In this document: positions 8,406 through 16,961 of the stretch, piece by piece | Layout of the letters: the number at the start of each line of letters is the position of its first letter | Numbering within the stretch: position 1 is the stretch's first letter | The notes under the pieces: generated by a model | Databases searched by the model: none | Told to the model about the DNA's origin: nothing | The model's input: only the letters and a program-made list of their open reading frames with translations | From: Bordetella parapertussis | GTDB taxonomy: Bacteria > Pseudomonadota > Gammaproteobacteria > Burkholderiales > SG8-41 | Length of the DNA stretch: 64,000 nt | Direction: 5' to 3' | Assembly (NCBI GenBank): GCA_945861275.1 | Contig: CAMATZ010000008.1 | Coordinates: 62,001 to 126,000, forward strand | Program-made: the position numbers and the translations under genes

Positions 8406-9296
8406 ATGATGGATTTTTCAGCACCCTACCCCGCCCCCGCCAAACTTAACCTGATGCTGCGCGTAGTGGGCCGTCGTGCCGACGGCTACCACCTGCTGCA
8501 AACGGTATTGCGCTTCATTGATTATGGCGACACGCTGCGTTTTCGTGTGCGCGGCGACGGCGTGATCGCGCGCGTGAACGAGGTGCCCGGCGTGCCTGCG
8601 GATGCGGACCTTTGCGTGCGCGCCGCGCGCTTGTTGCGCGAGGTGAGCGGCACTGCACTGGGCGCGGATATTGCGCTTGAAAAGCGCCTGCCGCTGGGCG
8701 GTGGCTTGGGCGGCGGCAGTTCCGACGCTGCGACCACGCTGCTGGCCTTAAACGGTCTTTGGAAAACGGCTATTCCTCGATTACAACTTATTGATTTAGC
8801 AGTAAAAATTGGCGCCGACGTGGCGGCATTCGTGTTTGGTAAAAACGCTCTGGCCGAAGGCATCGGCGAGCAACTGACGGCGCTGGAATTGCCGCCGGCA
8901 TGGTATGTGGTTTTATGTCCGCCGGTGGTGGTATCCACGGCTGCCGTTTTCAGTCACCCGGAATTGAAAAGGGACTCCAAAAAGGCTATAATTCTAGGCT
9001 TTTCTGGGGCTGCTGGCCGGTTACTTGCGGTTAACGATTTACAGCCGCTGGTGGTAAAACACTATCCCGAAGTCGCACAGCATTTAGCCTGGTTAGAACA
9101 AAAGTTAGCACAAAAGTTAGCGCAAAATAGCGCGCAACACGGCGGCGCTTTGATGACAGGTTCGGGGGCGTGTGTGTTTGCGTCGTTTGAGACTGAGGAC
9201 GCCGCGCGCGCAGTGTTCGCGCAACGGCCTCCGGGCATGCAGGGCTTCGTCGCGCAGGGGTTGCCGCATCATCCGCTGCACGATCTGGGAGTGTAG
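8406..9296 (+). CDS. ispE: 4-diphosphocytidyl-2-C-methyl-D-erythritol kinase
   Basis: A 296-residue GHMP kinase of the non-mevalonate isoprenoid pathway that phosphorylates 4-diphosphocytidyl-methylerythritol with ATP. Evidence is the N-terminal PAKLNLMLRVVGRRADGYH block and the ATP-binding PLGGGLGGGSSDAA motif near residues 96-108, plus the C-terminal MTGSGACVF glycine loop. Two ATG codons are adjacent at 8406 and 8409; either may be used. A GGGAGGGAG ribosome binding site lies upstream. An unusual local KLAQKLAQN repeat near the C-terminal third reflects a short duplication of the aaaagttagcac unit. Confidence 0.96.
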   Translation: MMDFSAPYPAPAKLNLMLRVVGRRADGYHLLQTVLRFIDYGDTLRFRVRGDGVIARVNEVPGVPADADLCVRAARLLREVSGTALGADIALEKRLPLGGGLGGGSSDAATTLLALNGLWKTAIPRLQLIDLAVKIGADVAAFVFGKNALAEGIGEQLTALELPPAWYVVLCPPVVVSTAAVFSHPELKRDSKKAIILGFSGAAGRLLAVNDLQPLVVKHYPEVAQHLAWLEQKLAQKLAQNSAQHGGALMTGSGACVFASFETEDAARAVFAQRPPGMQGFVAQGLPHHPLHDLGV

Positions 9297-9325
9297 TTGT
9301 AAGTCATTGTTTTTATAATTGTAAT

Positions 9326-9400
9326 TGGGGAGTCGCCAAGTGGTAAGGCACCGGATTTTGATTCCGGCATTCGTAGGTTCGATCCCTACCTCCCCAGCCA
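9326..9400 (+). tRNA. tRNA-Gln (anticodon TTG)
   Basis: A 75-base gene with encoded CCA. The acceptor arms TGGGGAG and CTCCCCA pair perfectly, the anticodon arm CCGGA-TTTTGAT-TCCGG presents TTG at 9358-9360, and the T arm GTAGG-TTCGATC-CCTAC is standard. The weak first pair (T-A) and G73 are typical of glutamine tRNAs. A TATAAT box lies at 9314-9319 but no good -35 box matches, so it may also be co-transcribed from ispE. Its place between ispE and prs is common in betaproteobacteria. Confidence 0.97.
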
Positions 9401-9456
9401 GAATTTGCGTATGCCGCTGGATCTATCAACCGTGAACCAATCGAGGTTGCGCCGCA

Positions 9457-10404
9457 ATGCTTGATCGTCTGATGGTGTTTACCGGGAACTCGATTCCGAA
9501 GCTGGCGGTGGAGGTGGCGGAGCATTTGCACGTGACCATGGGCCGCGCCAAAGTCGGGCGTTTTTCCGACGGCGAGGTGATGGTTGAAATTCTCGAAAAC
9601 GTGCGTGGACGCGACGTCTTCGTGTTGCAGTCGATTTGCCAGCCCACCAACGACACGTTGATGGAACTGCTGGTCATGGTCGATGGCTTAAAGCGCGCCT
9701 CGGCCGGGCGGGTTACGGCGGCGATACCCTACATGGGCTACGCGCGGCAGGACCGGCGGCCCAGTTCAGCGCGGGTGCCGATTACCGCCAAAGTGGTGGC
9801 AAATATGCTGACCACGGTGGGCGTGGATCGTGTGCTGACGATGGATTTGCATTCGGAACAGATACAGGGCTTCTTTGATATACCGGTGGACAATATTTAT
9901 TCGGGCCCGATTTTGCTCGGCGATATCTGGAAAAAGAATTTCAGCGGTTTGGTAGTGGTGTCGCCCGACGTGGGCGGCGTGGTGCGCGCGCGCGCGCTGG
10001 CGAAGCGTCTTGAAGCAGATCTGGCGATTATCGACAAGCGCCGTCCACGCCCCAATGTGGCAACGGTGATGAATATCATCGGTGAAGTCGAGGGGCGCAC
10101 CTGCGTCATCGTGGACGATCTGGTGGACACCGCGAACACCTTGTGCGAGGCGGCCGGCGCGCTGAAAAAACGCGGCGCCGCGCGGGTGCTGGCGTATTGC
10201 ACGCACCCGGTGCTGTCGGGCAAGGCTATAGAGCGGATCATGAGTTCAGAGTTGGATGAACTGGTAGTCACCGACACCATCCCGCTGCGCGAAGACGCCC
10301 AGGCCTGCAGCCGCATACGGGTGCTCAGCATCGCCGGCTTGTTTGCCGAGACGGTGCGGCGTATTAGCGCGGAGGATTCGGTGAGTTCGTTGTTTGTAGA
10401 GTAA
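9457..10404 (+). CDS. prs: Ribose-phosphate pyrophosphokinase
   Basis: A 315-residue class I PRPP synthetase that transfers pyrophosphate from ATP to ribose 5-phosphate, feeding purine, pyrimidine, histidine and NAD synthesis. The N-terminal MVFTGNS strand, the [10 protein letters not shown] region, the flexible catalytic loop KRRPRP near 194 and the PRPP-binding loop [12 protein letters not shown] near 218-229 are all present. Length and motifs are normal. The start five residues before MVFTGN agrees with relatives that carry a few extra residues there, and GAGG lies upstream. Confidence 0.97.
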   Translation: MLDRLMVFTGNSIPKLAVEVAEHLHVTMGRAKVGRFSDGEVMVEILENVRGRDVFVLQSICQPTNDTLMELLVMVDGLKRASAGRVTAAIPYMGYARQDRRPSSARVPITAKVVANMLTTVGVDRVLTMDLHSEQIQGFFDIPVDNIYSGPILLGDIWKKNFSGLVVVSPDVGGVVRARALAKRLEADLAIIDKRRPRPNVATVMNIIGEVEGRTCVIVDDLVDTANTLCEAAGALKKRGAARVLAYCTHPVLSGKAIERIMSSELDELVVTDTIPLREDAQACSRIRVLSIAGLFAETVRRISAEDSVSSLFVE

Positions 10405-10503
10405 TTTGTCGTAACGCGTAATTTTTTGCTTGGCGGGTGAACGCACCCGTTTTTAAACCCGGAACGATCTGGTCGCGGACGTTTCGAATTTCAGGAGAAT
10501 GTA

Positions 10504-11232
10504 ATGAAGATTGCTGTAACAGCCTACCCGCGTACGCTACAAGGCACGAGTGCGAGCCGCCGCCTGCGTACCAGCGGGCGCGTCCCCGGCATTATTTACG
10601 GGGCCGATCAACCGGTGCAAAAAGTGGAGCTCGATCAGGCCGCCGTATTGCGTCATCTCAAGCTGGAAGTGTTTCACGCATCGGTACTCGATTTGACCGT
10701 GGACGGTGTAACCACCCCTGCGTTGCTGCGCGATTTCCAGATGCATCCGTTCAAGCCGATAGCGCTGCACGTGGACTTCCAGCGCGTTGACAAGAACAAG
10801 AAAATCCACATGAAAGTGCCGCTGCATTTCGTCAACACCGACATTTGCGTAGGTGTGAAAGTGGGCGGCGGCGTGGTGCAACACATCATCAACGACCTTG
10901 AGATTTTGTGTCTGCCGGACGATCTGCCGGAATACATCGAAGTCGATGTCACGAACCTGCAGGTTGCGCATTCGATGCATGTCAACGACATAGCGTTTCC
11001 CGAAGGCGTGGAGCCGATTCCGCGCTGGAAAAAAGAGAACCCTGGCGTGGTGACCGTGCAGTTGCCGAAAGAAGCACCGGCCGAGGAAACCGAAGTCGTC
11101 GCCAAAGCCACCGAGATCACCGGTCAGAAACCGGAAGACCTTGCTGCGGCAGCGGGGGGCAGCACCAAAGATGGTGTCAAGAAAGAGGCGCCCAAAAAAG
11201 AACCAGCGGCGAAAAAAGAGGCTGGAAAGTAA
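10504..11232 (+). CDS. rplY: 50S ribosomal protein L25/general stress protein Ctc
   Basis: A 242-residue long-form L25 that binds 5S rRNA. The N-terminal L25 domain (RRLRTSGRVPGIIYG) is followed by the TL5/CTC beta domain (VPLHFVN...GVKVGGGVVQH) and a charged, alanine/lysine-rich tail (KKEAPKKEPAAKKEAGK), as in other betaproteobacterial long forms. A strong ribosome binding site (AGGAGAATGTA) precedes the ATG. It follows prs by 99 bases and is closed by an intrinsic terminator. Confidence 0.96.
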   Translation: MKIAVTAYPRTLQGTSASRRLRTSGRVPGIIYGADQPVQKVELDQAAVLRHLKLEVFHASVLDLTVDGVTTPALLRDFQMHPFKPIALHVDFQRVDKNKKIHMKVPLHFVNTDICVGVKVGGGVVQHIINDLEILCLPDDLPEYIEVDVTNLQVAHSMHVNDIAFPEGVEPIPRWKKENPGVVTVQLPKEAPAEETEVVAKATEITGQKPEDLAAAAGGSTKDGVKKEAPKKEPAAKKEAGK

Positions 11233-11285
11233 GCAGCAAGTCACCGCTGCGCCTTTCCGGATAGTAACGATTGCCGCTTACCGGC

Positions 11286-11323
11286 AAGCCCGCTTTGTCT
11301 TATGGATAGGGCGGGCTTTTTCT
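11286..11323 (+). terminator. Intrinsic terminator after rplY
   Basis: The stem AAGCCCGC (11286-11293) pairs perfectly with GCGGGCTT (11311-11318), with an 17-base loop, and the second arm runs into a T-rich tail (TTTTTC). It lies 53 bases past the rplY stop and 28 bases before pth, so pth probably has its own promoter or is expressed by readthrough. Confidence 0.85.
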
Positions 11324-11351
11324 TTCACGCTTTCTCATCACGCAGCACTTC

Positions 11352-11942
11352 ATGAAACTCGTCGTCGGCCTCGGCAACCCCGGCAGCAAATACGAAAAAA
11401 CGCGTCACAACGCGGGTTTCTGGTGGCTGGACAGAATCGCCCATCAGGAGCGCGCGCAGTTCCGGCGCGAATCGCGATATCAGGGCACGGTGGCCAAAAT
11501 TTCCACGCGCGCGGGGGAGCTTTGGCTGCTTAAACCGGAAACCTTCATGAACAACTCCGGTCAAGCCGTGGCGGCACTGGCGGGTTATTACAAGATTGGC
11601 GCGCAGGAAATTCTCGTTGCGCACGATGAGCTTGATCTGCCGCCCGGCGGCGCGAAGCTCAAATTCGGCGGTGGCTTGTCGGGGCACAATGGACTGAAAA
11701 GCATCGCCGCGAACCTCGGCACGCAGGATTTCTGGCGGCTGCGCCTGGGCATAGGGCATCCGCGTGAAACGGTCGCATCGGAACAAGAAGTGGTTGACTA
11801 CGTGTTGCATGCCCCGCGTGTGGAGGAGCAACAAGCCATTGAAGACGCCATGGCGCGCACGATGGATATCTGGCCGCACATCATCGCGGATGAGATGGAA
11901 GCGGCAATGCTTGCCTTACACACGGTGAAGCGTGAAGGGTGA
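11352..11942 (+). CDS. pth: Peptidyl-tRNA hydrolase
   Basis: A 196-residue enzyme that frees tRNA from peptidyl-tRNAs dropped by ribosomes. The N-terminal [20 protein letters not shown] block contains the catalytic His near residue 19, and later FMNNSGQAV and [11 protein letters not shown] are also standard. The last residues (HTVKREG) and the stop codon are encoded by the left arm of a GTGAAG palindromic repeat, so the C-terminal tail has been set by the repeat. Located in its usual place between rplY and ychF. Confidence 0.96.
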   Translation: MKLVVGLGNPGSKYEKTRHNAGFWWLDRIAHQERAQFRRESRYQGTVAKISTRAGELWLLKPETFMNNSGQAVAALAGYYKIGAQEILVAHDELDLPPGGAKLKFGGGLSGHNGLKSIAANLGTQDFWRLRLGIGHPRETVASEQEVVDYVLHAPRVEEQQAIEDAMARTMDIWPHIIADEMEAAMLALHTVKREG

Positions 11943-12036
11943 AGGGTGAAACGTAACGGCGGTTAAGCTAACGCGCGCCTTCCCCTTCCCCTTCCCCTTC
12001 CCCTTCACCCTTCACCCTTCACTGTTCACCCTTCAC
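11925..12036. repeat. GTGAAGGG/CCCTTCAC palindromic repeat, copy 2
   Basis: Units of GTGAAGGG on the left and CCCTTCAC on the right form perfect 19-base complementary arms at 11932-11950 and 12004-12022. Between them is a tandem CCTTCC tract (11978-12001). The left arm overlaps the last codons of pth, and the right arm ends 21 bases before the ychF start. A large hairpin in the pth-ychF transcript is expected. Confidence 0.87.
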
Positions 12037-12057
12037 CGACAACTCGCGAGAAACCCC

Positions 12058-13152
12058 ATGTCCCTAAAATGCGGCATCGTCGGTCTGCCCAATGTCGGCA
12101 AATCCACGCTTTTTAACGCGCTGACCAAGGCCGGCATCGCGGCGGAAAACTATCCGTTCTGCACCATCGAGCCTAACGTCGGCATCGTCGAGGTGCCCGA
12201 TCCGCGGTTGGCAAAACTCGCTGCACTCGCCAAGCCGCAGAAGGTGCTGCCGGCGATTGTAGAGTTTGTCGACATCGCCGGGCTGGTGGCGGGGGCGTCC
12301 AAGGGCGAGGGTCTTGGCAATCAGTTTCTGGCGAACATCCGCGAGACCGATGCCATAGCGCATGTGGTGCGCTGCTTCGACGATGAAAACGTGGTGCATG
12401 TGTCGGGCAGGATTGATCCGGTTTCCGATATTGAAACCATCAACACCGAACTGGCGCTCGCCGATTTGTCGGCGGTGGAGCGCCACATCACCAAATACGC
12501 CAAGCTGGCGAAGGCGGGGGGCGATAAGGAAGCGCAACGCATGATGGCGGTGCTGGAAAAATGCCAAAAGGTGTTGAACCAGGCCAAGCCGGTGCGCTCG
12601 CTCGATCTCTACGAAGAGGAAAAAGCCATCCTCAAGCCGCTGTGCCTGCTCACCGCCAAGGCCGCGATGTTCGTCGCCAACGTCAAGGAAGATGGCTTTG
12701 AAAACAACCCGCATCTCGATGCGGTGCGGCGCTACGCCGAAAGCGAACACGCGCCGGTGGTGGCGGTGTGCGCCGCGATCGAAGCCGAAATCGCCGACAT
12801 GAGCGACGAAGACAAGAATGTATTTTTGTCCGATCTCGGCATGACCGAGCCGGGTCTCGAGCGCGTGATCAACGCGGGCTATGCGCTGCTTGGTTTGCAA
12901 ACCTACTTTACCGCCGGTCCGAAAGAAGTGCGTGCCTGGACCATCCACAAAGGCGACACCGCGCCCAAAGCCGCCGGCGCGATACATACCGATTTTGAAA
13001 AAGGCTTCATCCGCGCCGAAGTGATCGCGTTTAACGACTACATCGCGTGCAAGGGCGAGCACGGCGCGAAAGAGGCCGGCAAGATGCGCTTGGAGGGCAA
13101 GGATTACATTGTGAAAGACGGCGATGTAATGCATTTCAGGTTCAACGTATAA
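12058..13152 (+). CDS. ychF: Redox-regulated ATPase YchF (Obg-like GTPase family)
   Basis: A 364-residue P-loop protein, ribosome-associated and ATP-preferring. The P loop GLPNVGKST is near residues 9-17, switch/DIAG motif FVDIAGLV follows, and the specificity motif is NVKE rather than NKxD, which explains ATP preference in the family. The C-terminal TGS domain is present ([20 protein letters not shown]). Length and position after pth are standard. The long antisense ORF across this gene is a shadow. Confidence 0.97.
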   Translation: MSLKCGIVGLPNVGKSTLFNALTKAGIAAENYPFCTIEPNVGIVEVPDPRLAKLAALAKPQKVLPAIVEFVDIAGLVAGASKGEGLGNQFLANIRETDAIAHVVRCFDDENVVHVSGRIDPVSDIETINTELALADLSAVERHITKYAKLAKAGGDKEAQRMMAVLEKCQKVLNQAKPVRSLDLYEEEKAILKPLCLLTAKAAMFVANVKEDGFENNPHLDAVRRYAESEHAPVVAVCAAIEAEIADMSDEDKNVFLSDLGMTEPGLERVINAGYALLGLQTYFTAGPKEVRAWTIHKGDTAPKAAGAIHTDFEKGFIRAEVIAFNDYIACKGEHGAKEAGKMRLEGKDYIVKDGDVMHFRFNV

Positions 13153-13221
13153 CGCAAAGCCCGCCGCCGGGCGCAAAGTTTGGCTATACTCAGCCGCCAG
13201 GTTCATTCAGAGAGACTTAAA

Positions 13222-14001
13222 ATGCGCAATAAATTAAAAAGCCTGTATCGTCCTATCCCGCTGCTGGTGGTGCTGACCGCGGTGGTCGCGATCACCGGTT
13301 GTGCATCCAATCCCACCGGCTCGCTGGATACACAGGCGCTGGGTGGCGCGATTGCGATTGACGATGTGAGGCGAGTGCGCGCACTGGTAGAGTCGAACAC
13401 GATCACGGTAAACGATGTGGCCCCGGGCATCGGTTATGCGGCGGCGCCGTTGATTACCGTGGCCGCGCGCAATGGTTCACTCAATGTGTTGCGTTACCTG
13501 ATCGCTGCCAAGGCGGATTTGAACGCGCGCACGCCCGATCGCGACACGGCGTTGATGCTCGCTGCTTTTTTCAGCGAAGAAGATCGCGAACGCAACAGCG
13601 TTTTAACCCTGCGCTACGATCAAGCCGCGCGCCTGCTGGTGGAAGCCGGCGCGAGCCTTGAAAACATCGAAGCCAACGCCTATACGCCACTTGCCTACGC
13701 CGCCTATGCGGGCCGTGAAAATACCGTGACCTATCTACTGCAAAAAGGCGCGCAGCCGAACGCGGCGGCGCAGGGCCGCGCCGCCTACGTCAACACACCG
13801 CTGATGATGGCCGCCCTGCAAGGCCATCGCAGCGTCGTGCTGCAACTGTTGCGCGCGGGCGCGGACGCCTCGGTGCGCGTGCAAAGCGGCATGACCGCGC
13901 TGGAGTTCGCGCTGAAAAACAAGCACACCCACCTGGAGAAAGTGCTGCGCTGCGCGGAAGCGCTCAAACCAGGCGAGACTTTCCGGCAGCGCTGCGAATA
14001 G
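13222..14001 (+). CDS. Ankyrin-repeat lipoprotein
   Basis: A 259-residue predicted lipoprotein: basic start MRNKLKS, hydrophobic core LLVVLTAVVA, lipobox ITGC with Cys at 27. The mature part has ankyrin-type repeats, for example ARNGSLNVLRYLIAAKADLN, YTPLAYAAYAGRENTVTYLL and TPLMMAALQGHRSVVLQLLR, which mediate protein binding. The ORF track starts 14 codons earlier, but the internal ATG at 13222 begins the signal peptide. It follows ychF by 69 bases. Partner and role unknown; location should be the periplasmic face of a membrane. Confidence 0.85.
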   Translation: MRNKLKSLYRPIPLLVVLTAVVAITGCASNPTGSLDTQALGGAIAIDDVRRVRALVESNTITVNDVAPGIGYAAAPLITVAARNGSLNVLRYLIAAKADLNARTPDRDTALMLAAFFSEEDRERNSVLTLRYDQAARLLVEAGASLENIEANAYTPLAYAAYAGRENTVTYLLQKGAQPNAAAQGRAAYVNTPLMMAALQGHRSVVLQLLRAGADASVRVQSGMTALEFALKNKHTHLEKVLRCAEALKPGETFRQRCE

Positions 14002-14041
14002 TCGATTACGGCAGTCGCGCCGCAACGCGCGGCCCCGCAAG

Positions 14042-14467
14042 CTATTTTATGCCCGAAAAATTCGTCGGGTCCATGAACACCGATTGCACTTTGGCGACCA
14101 GCGGTCCATTAGCCTCGGATGCGGCGCGTGCGCCGATCCAGTCTGCGTCCTTGCGGAAGGCATCCCAATTCCCGGTTGCGGCATCGCGGCTTGGGTGTGC
14201 GATCATATAGATAAGCGTATTCGGCTGCTCGCGCGGCACCCAGTAACCGATGTTGGTGAGGCCGTGCTTCTCGAATAACTTGATGGTGTGATTGCGAAAG
14301 CGCGCCACCACCTCGTCAAGTTTGCCTTCGTGCGAAGTGTAGGTGCGCAATTCAAAAACGCGCGTGCCGGCTTGCGCCGGTGCTTCCGGCACCATGCTGA
14401 GATTGCCGGTGAAAACGCCCGTAGTGAGCCGTGCGATGGAGGCGATGGATGGCGGCCAGTGCTTCAT
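14042..14467 (-). CDS. NIPSNAP-family protein
   Basis: A 141-residue protein of the NIPSNAP/dimeric alpha-beta-barrel group. FELRTYTSHEGKLDEVVARF and LIYMIAHPSRDAA are characteristic; such small proteins occur in many catabolic operons but their reaction is unclear. The ATG at 14467 has a good AAGGAG site. It is the last gene of the minus-strand catabolic operon, 54 bases after the MmgE/PrpD gene. The N-terminal 30 residues are not conserved-looking and might be an extension. Confidence 0.82.
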   Translation of the reverse strand: MKHWPPSIASIARLTTGVFTGNLSMVPEAPAQAGTRVFELRTYTSHEGKLDEVVARFRNHTIKLFEKHGLTNIGYWVPREQPNTLIYMIAHPSRDAATGNWDAFRKDADWIGARAASEANGPLVAKVQSVFMDPTNFSGIK

Positions 14468-14521
14468 GGTGAATCTCCTTGTTGAAAGATGGAATTGGAT
14501 TTCGTGTGTGCCGCCAGCATA

Positions 14522-15925
14522 CTACGCCGCGCGCAGCCGTTGGCTCAATTCGCGAAGGGAGGCGCTGGTATCGAGTTGACCGACCGCGCGTGCAATGGCT
14601 GCGCTATCGACTTTCAGCGGCGACAATGCCGCCAGCCGCGCGAATTTAGCCGCCAGTTCGTCGTCGGAACACGGATCGGCGGGCGTGCCATGCGGGTCCA
14701 GCGTCAGCGCTTCTTTTACCTCGCCGCTGGCAAGATGCAGTTGCACGCGCGAGCCGAAGCGCTGCGGGTATACCGCTTCGCAGGCCTCATCGACACAGGT
14801 CTCCACGCGCGCGGCGAGGCTGAGCAATTCCGGGTTGTTGTAGCCGGCGGGTTCGAAAGCGCGCGGGTCGCCGGGGTCGCGCGTGAGCGCCAGTGCGGCG
14901 CAGTAGGGGATGCTGTACTGCGCATCCATGGTGTCGGCGGGCGTGGCGTTGCTGTTGCTGTTGACGGCAAAGCGGCTGGTGCCCACGATGACTCGCTTGA
15001 TCTGATTCCCGGCCAGAGGCTGTGAGCCGCCGATGTCACCACGCATGGCGCCCAACAGCTGCACCACGCCCTGTATCCAGCCGCAAATCGGATAGACTTT
15101 GAACCACACGGCGTTAATGGCCCAGCTATCGCCCAACCCTTGCGTCAGTGATTCGGGATGAGCTGCTACACCGCCGAACACCTCGAGCAGCCCGTAACGT
15201 CCATCCACGGCGCCGCTGGGCCCGGTGAAACCGTCGCGCGCCAGCAAGGCTGCGCGCACGCCCGATGATGCAGCCCATCCCGCGTGCATGCGCTTCACCA
15301 TGCCGCCGCCGCCACTGGCAACATAACTTTTAATGCCCGATGCCATGGATGCTGCGATGCCCGCCGCGCAAGTGAGTTGCGCATGGTTTAATCCCAGTAC
15401 GCAACCGGCGGCAATGGCCGAGGCGACCGGCCCCACCACACTGGTTTTGTGAAAGCCGTGGTGTGAAGCCTGCGTGCCCATCGCCACGCTGATGCGCGCG
15501 GTGACTTCGTAACCGATGACGATGGCGCGCAACAGTTGTTCGCCGCTTGCATCAACGCTTTGCGCAGCGGCCAGCACCGCGGGAATAATCACCGTGCCAG
15601 GATGAACAATCGCCGCAGGCAACAAGTCGTCGAGTTCAAAGCCGTGTATCGCTGTGCCGTTGCACAATGCCGCTGCGCACGCCGCCAGCGGGGCGGCATG
15701 ACCGAACACGCTGGATGTGCCCTGCGATTTTTCCGCGAACATTTGCGCGGCCATGATCGCCGACCACGGCTGGCTCGCGCCGAATAAGCCGCAGCCGATG
15801 GCATCGAGCAGGCAGCGTTTGGCGTTGACGAATGCCGAGTGCGGGATTGCCGCAGGCGTCAGCGTGCTCGCGAATTCAATCAATTGAGCCGTGTGACCCG
15901 CGTTGAGGGTGTCTTTAATTATCAT
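14522..15925 (-). CDS. MmgE/PrpD family protein
   Basis: A 467-residue protein of the family that includes 2-methylcitrate dehydratase PrpD and cis-aconitate decarboxylase. Typical features are KRCLLDAIGCGLFGA near the N-terminus, the GYEVTARI helix, and GFHKTSVVGPVASAIAAG. Members dehydrate or decarboxylate branched di- and tricarboxylic acids. In this operon it follows an Ldh-family dehydrogenase and a FAD reductase, so a carboxylic-acid degradation pathway is likely, but the actual substrate is not readable. Confidence 0.88.
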   Translation of the reverse strand: MIIKDTLNAGHTAQLIEFASTLTPAAIPHSAFVNAKRCLLDAIGCGLFGASQPWSAIMAAQMFAEKSQGTSSVFGHAAPLAACAAALCNGTAIHGFELDDLLPAAIVHPGTVIIPAVLAAAQSVDASGEQLLRAIVIGYEVTARISVAMGTQASHHGFHKTSVVGPVASAIAAGCVLGLNHAQLTCAAGIAASMASGIKSYVASGGGGMVKRMHAGWAASSGVRAALLARDGFTGPSGAVDGRYGLLEVFGGVAAHPESLTQGLGDSWAINAVWFKVYPICGWIQGVVQLLGAMRGDIGGSQPLAGNQIKRVIVGTSRFAVNSNSNATPADTMDAQYSIPYCAALALTRDPGDPRAFEPAGYNNPELLSLAARVETCVDEACEAVYPQRFGSRVQLHLASGEVKEALTLDPHGTPADPCSDDELAAKFARLAALSPLKVDSAAIARAVGQLDTSASLRELSQRLRAA

Positions 15926-15943
15926 AAAAACAGATAGTTACGA

Positions 15944-16927
15944 CTATTCCCCGGTGAGCTCACACAAGCAAGCATAGACTTTCTCGTCAAGGTTGATCAC
16001 GCCCTTCTCAAGATTCGCGCGGCGCTTTTGCTGGCTGCTGTCGCCCGGCACGCGCACCGTGCCGCCCCCTGCGACCGGTCGATTCGACGCGATGACCTGA
16101 CGAAATGCCGATACACGCGCTGGAAATTGATCACTGGGCATGAACAATTTCGGATCAATCACCATGAAAAACAAACCGTAGTTGCTCACATCATCGATCA
16201 CCAGTTCACTGCCGGCGAGGATGCCGAGCAACTGCACCGCCAGCGCGAGTCCGCTGCCGCGTGGCCCGCCCCACGGCAGAATCGCGCCTTCGAGCGCCGC
16301 ATCGGGATCGGTGGTGGGATGCCCCGACGGATTCACGGCTACGCCTTCGGGCAATGGCTGGCCCCTGGTGCGTGCAAGCACCACGTCGCCCCAGGTCGTT
16401 TGCGAGGTGCCGATGTCGATGATGATCGGATCGTCTTCGCCCGGAAACGCAATCGCAAACGGGTTGGTGCCCATCAACCGGTCGACGCCGCCGTAAGGTG
16501 CGACACGTGCTGTGGCATTGGTGGTGTGCATCGCGATAAAACCCTGACGCGCAGCGCGCTCCACGTAATACGCCAGGCGCCCGCTGAACCAGGTGTTATT
16601 GGCGCACACCACCGCGACACCGTTGTTGCGCGCGATTTCCATGGCCTTGTCGATGGCATGCAGGGAGACCACATAGGCGACGTTGTCGCCGCCGTCGAGC
16701 AGGGCTGAACAGTGATTTTCGCGCACGATGCGCGTTGCGCCGGCGGGCGCTTTATCGCGCAGAGCTTCCGCCAGCGCGATTACCCGCGGCAAGCCCGCAA
16801 ATTCATGGCCACACAGCGCGGCATCGACCAGGTGATCGGCGGTGATGCGCGCGTTTACGGCGCTCATGCCTGCACCGGTAAGTGCGCGAACAGCAAGATT
16901 GGTGGCGTTGGCAATCGTAAGCTGCAT
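15944..16927 (-). CDS. Ldh family oxidoreductase (malate/lactate/sulfolactate type)
   Basis: A 327-residue NAD(P)-dependent dehydrogenase of the malate/L-sulfolactate/ureidoglycolate family, not homologous to classical LDH. Family landmarks are the helical start, GHEFAGLPR, the segment TNPFAIAFPGEDDPIIIDIGTS, and ILPWGGPRGSGLALAVQLL. These enzymes reduce or oxidise 2-hydroxy/2-keto acids. It lies 18 bases from the MmgE/PrpD gene and 34 bases after the FAD oxidoreductase, so a shared transcript is likely. Confidence 0.88.
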   Translation of the reverse strand: MQLTIANATNLAVRALTGAGMSAVNARITADHLVDAALCGHEFAGLPRVIALAEALRDKAPAGATRIVRENHCSALLDGGDNVAYVVSLHAIDKAMEIARNNGVAVVCANNTWFSGRLAYYVERAARQGFIAMHTTNATARVAPYGGVDRLMGTNPFAIAFPGEDDPIIIDIGTSQTTWGDVVLARTRGQPLPEGVAVNPSGHPTTDPDAALEGAILPWGGPRGSGLALAVQLLGILAGSELVIDDVSNYGLFFMVIDPKLFMPSDQFPARVSAFRQVIASNRPVAGGGTVRVPGDSSQQKRRANLEKGVINLDEKVYACLCELTGE

Positions 16928-16961
16928 AACGCTCTTGCGCTGGGATCAAGTCCGCGTCTTG

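Noticed and set aside
9291-9325. Promoter for tRNA-Gln with TATAAT at 9314
   Set aside because: The -10 box is perfect, but no acceptable -35 lies 16-18 bases upstream and the start would fall on the first tRNA base, so I do not list it as a feature.
12064-13206. 380-residue minus-strand ORF opposite ychF
   Set aside because: Exact antisense of a conserved essential GTPase; composition is typical of a shadow frame.
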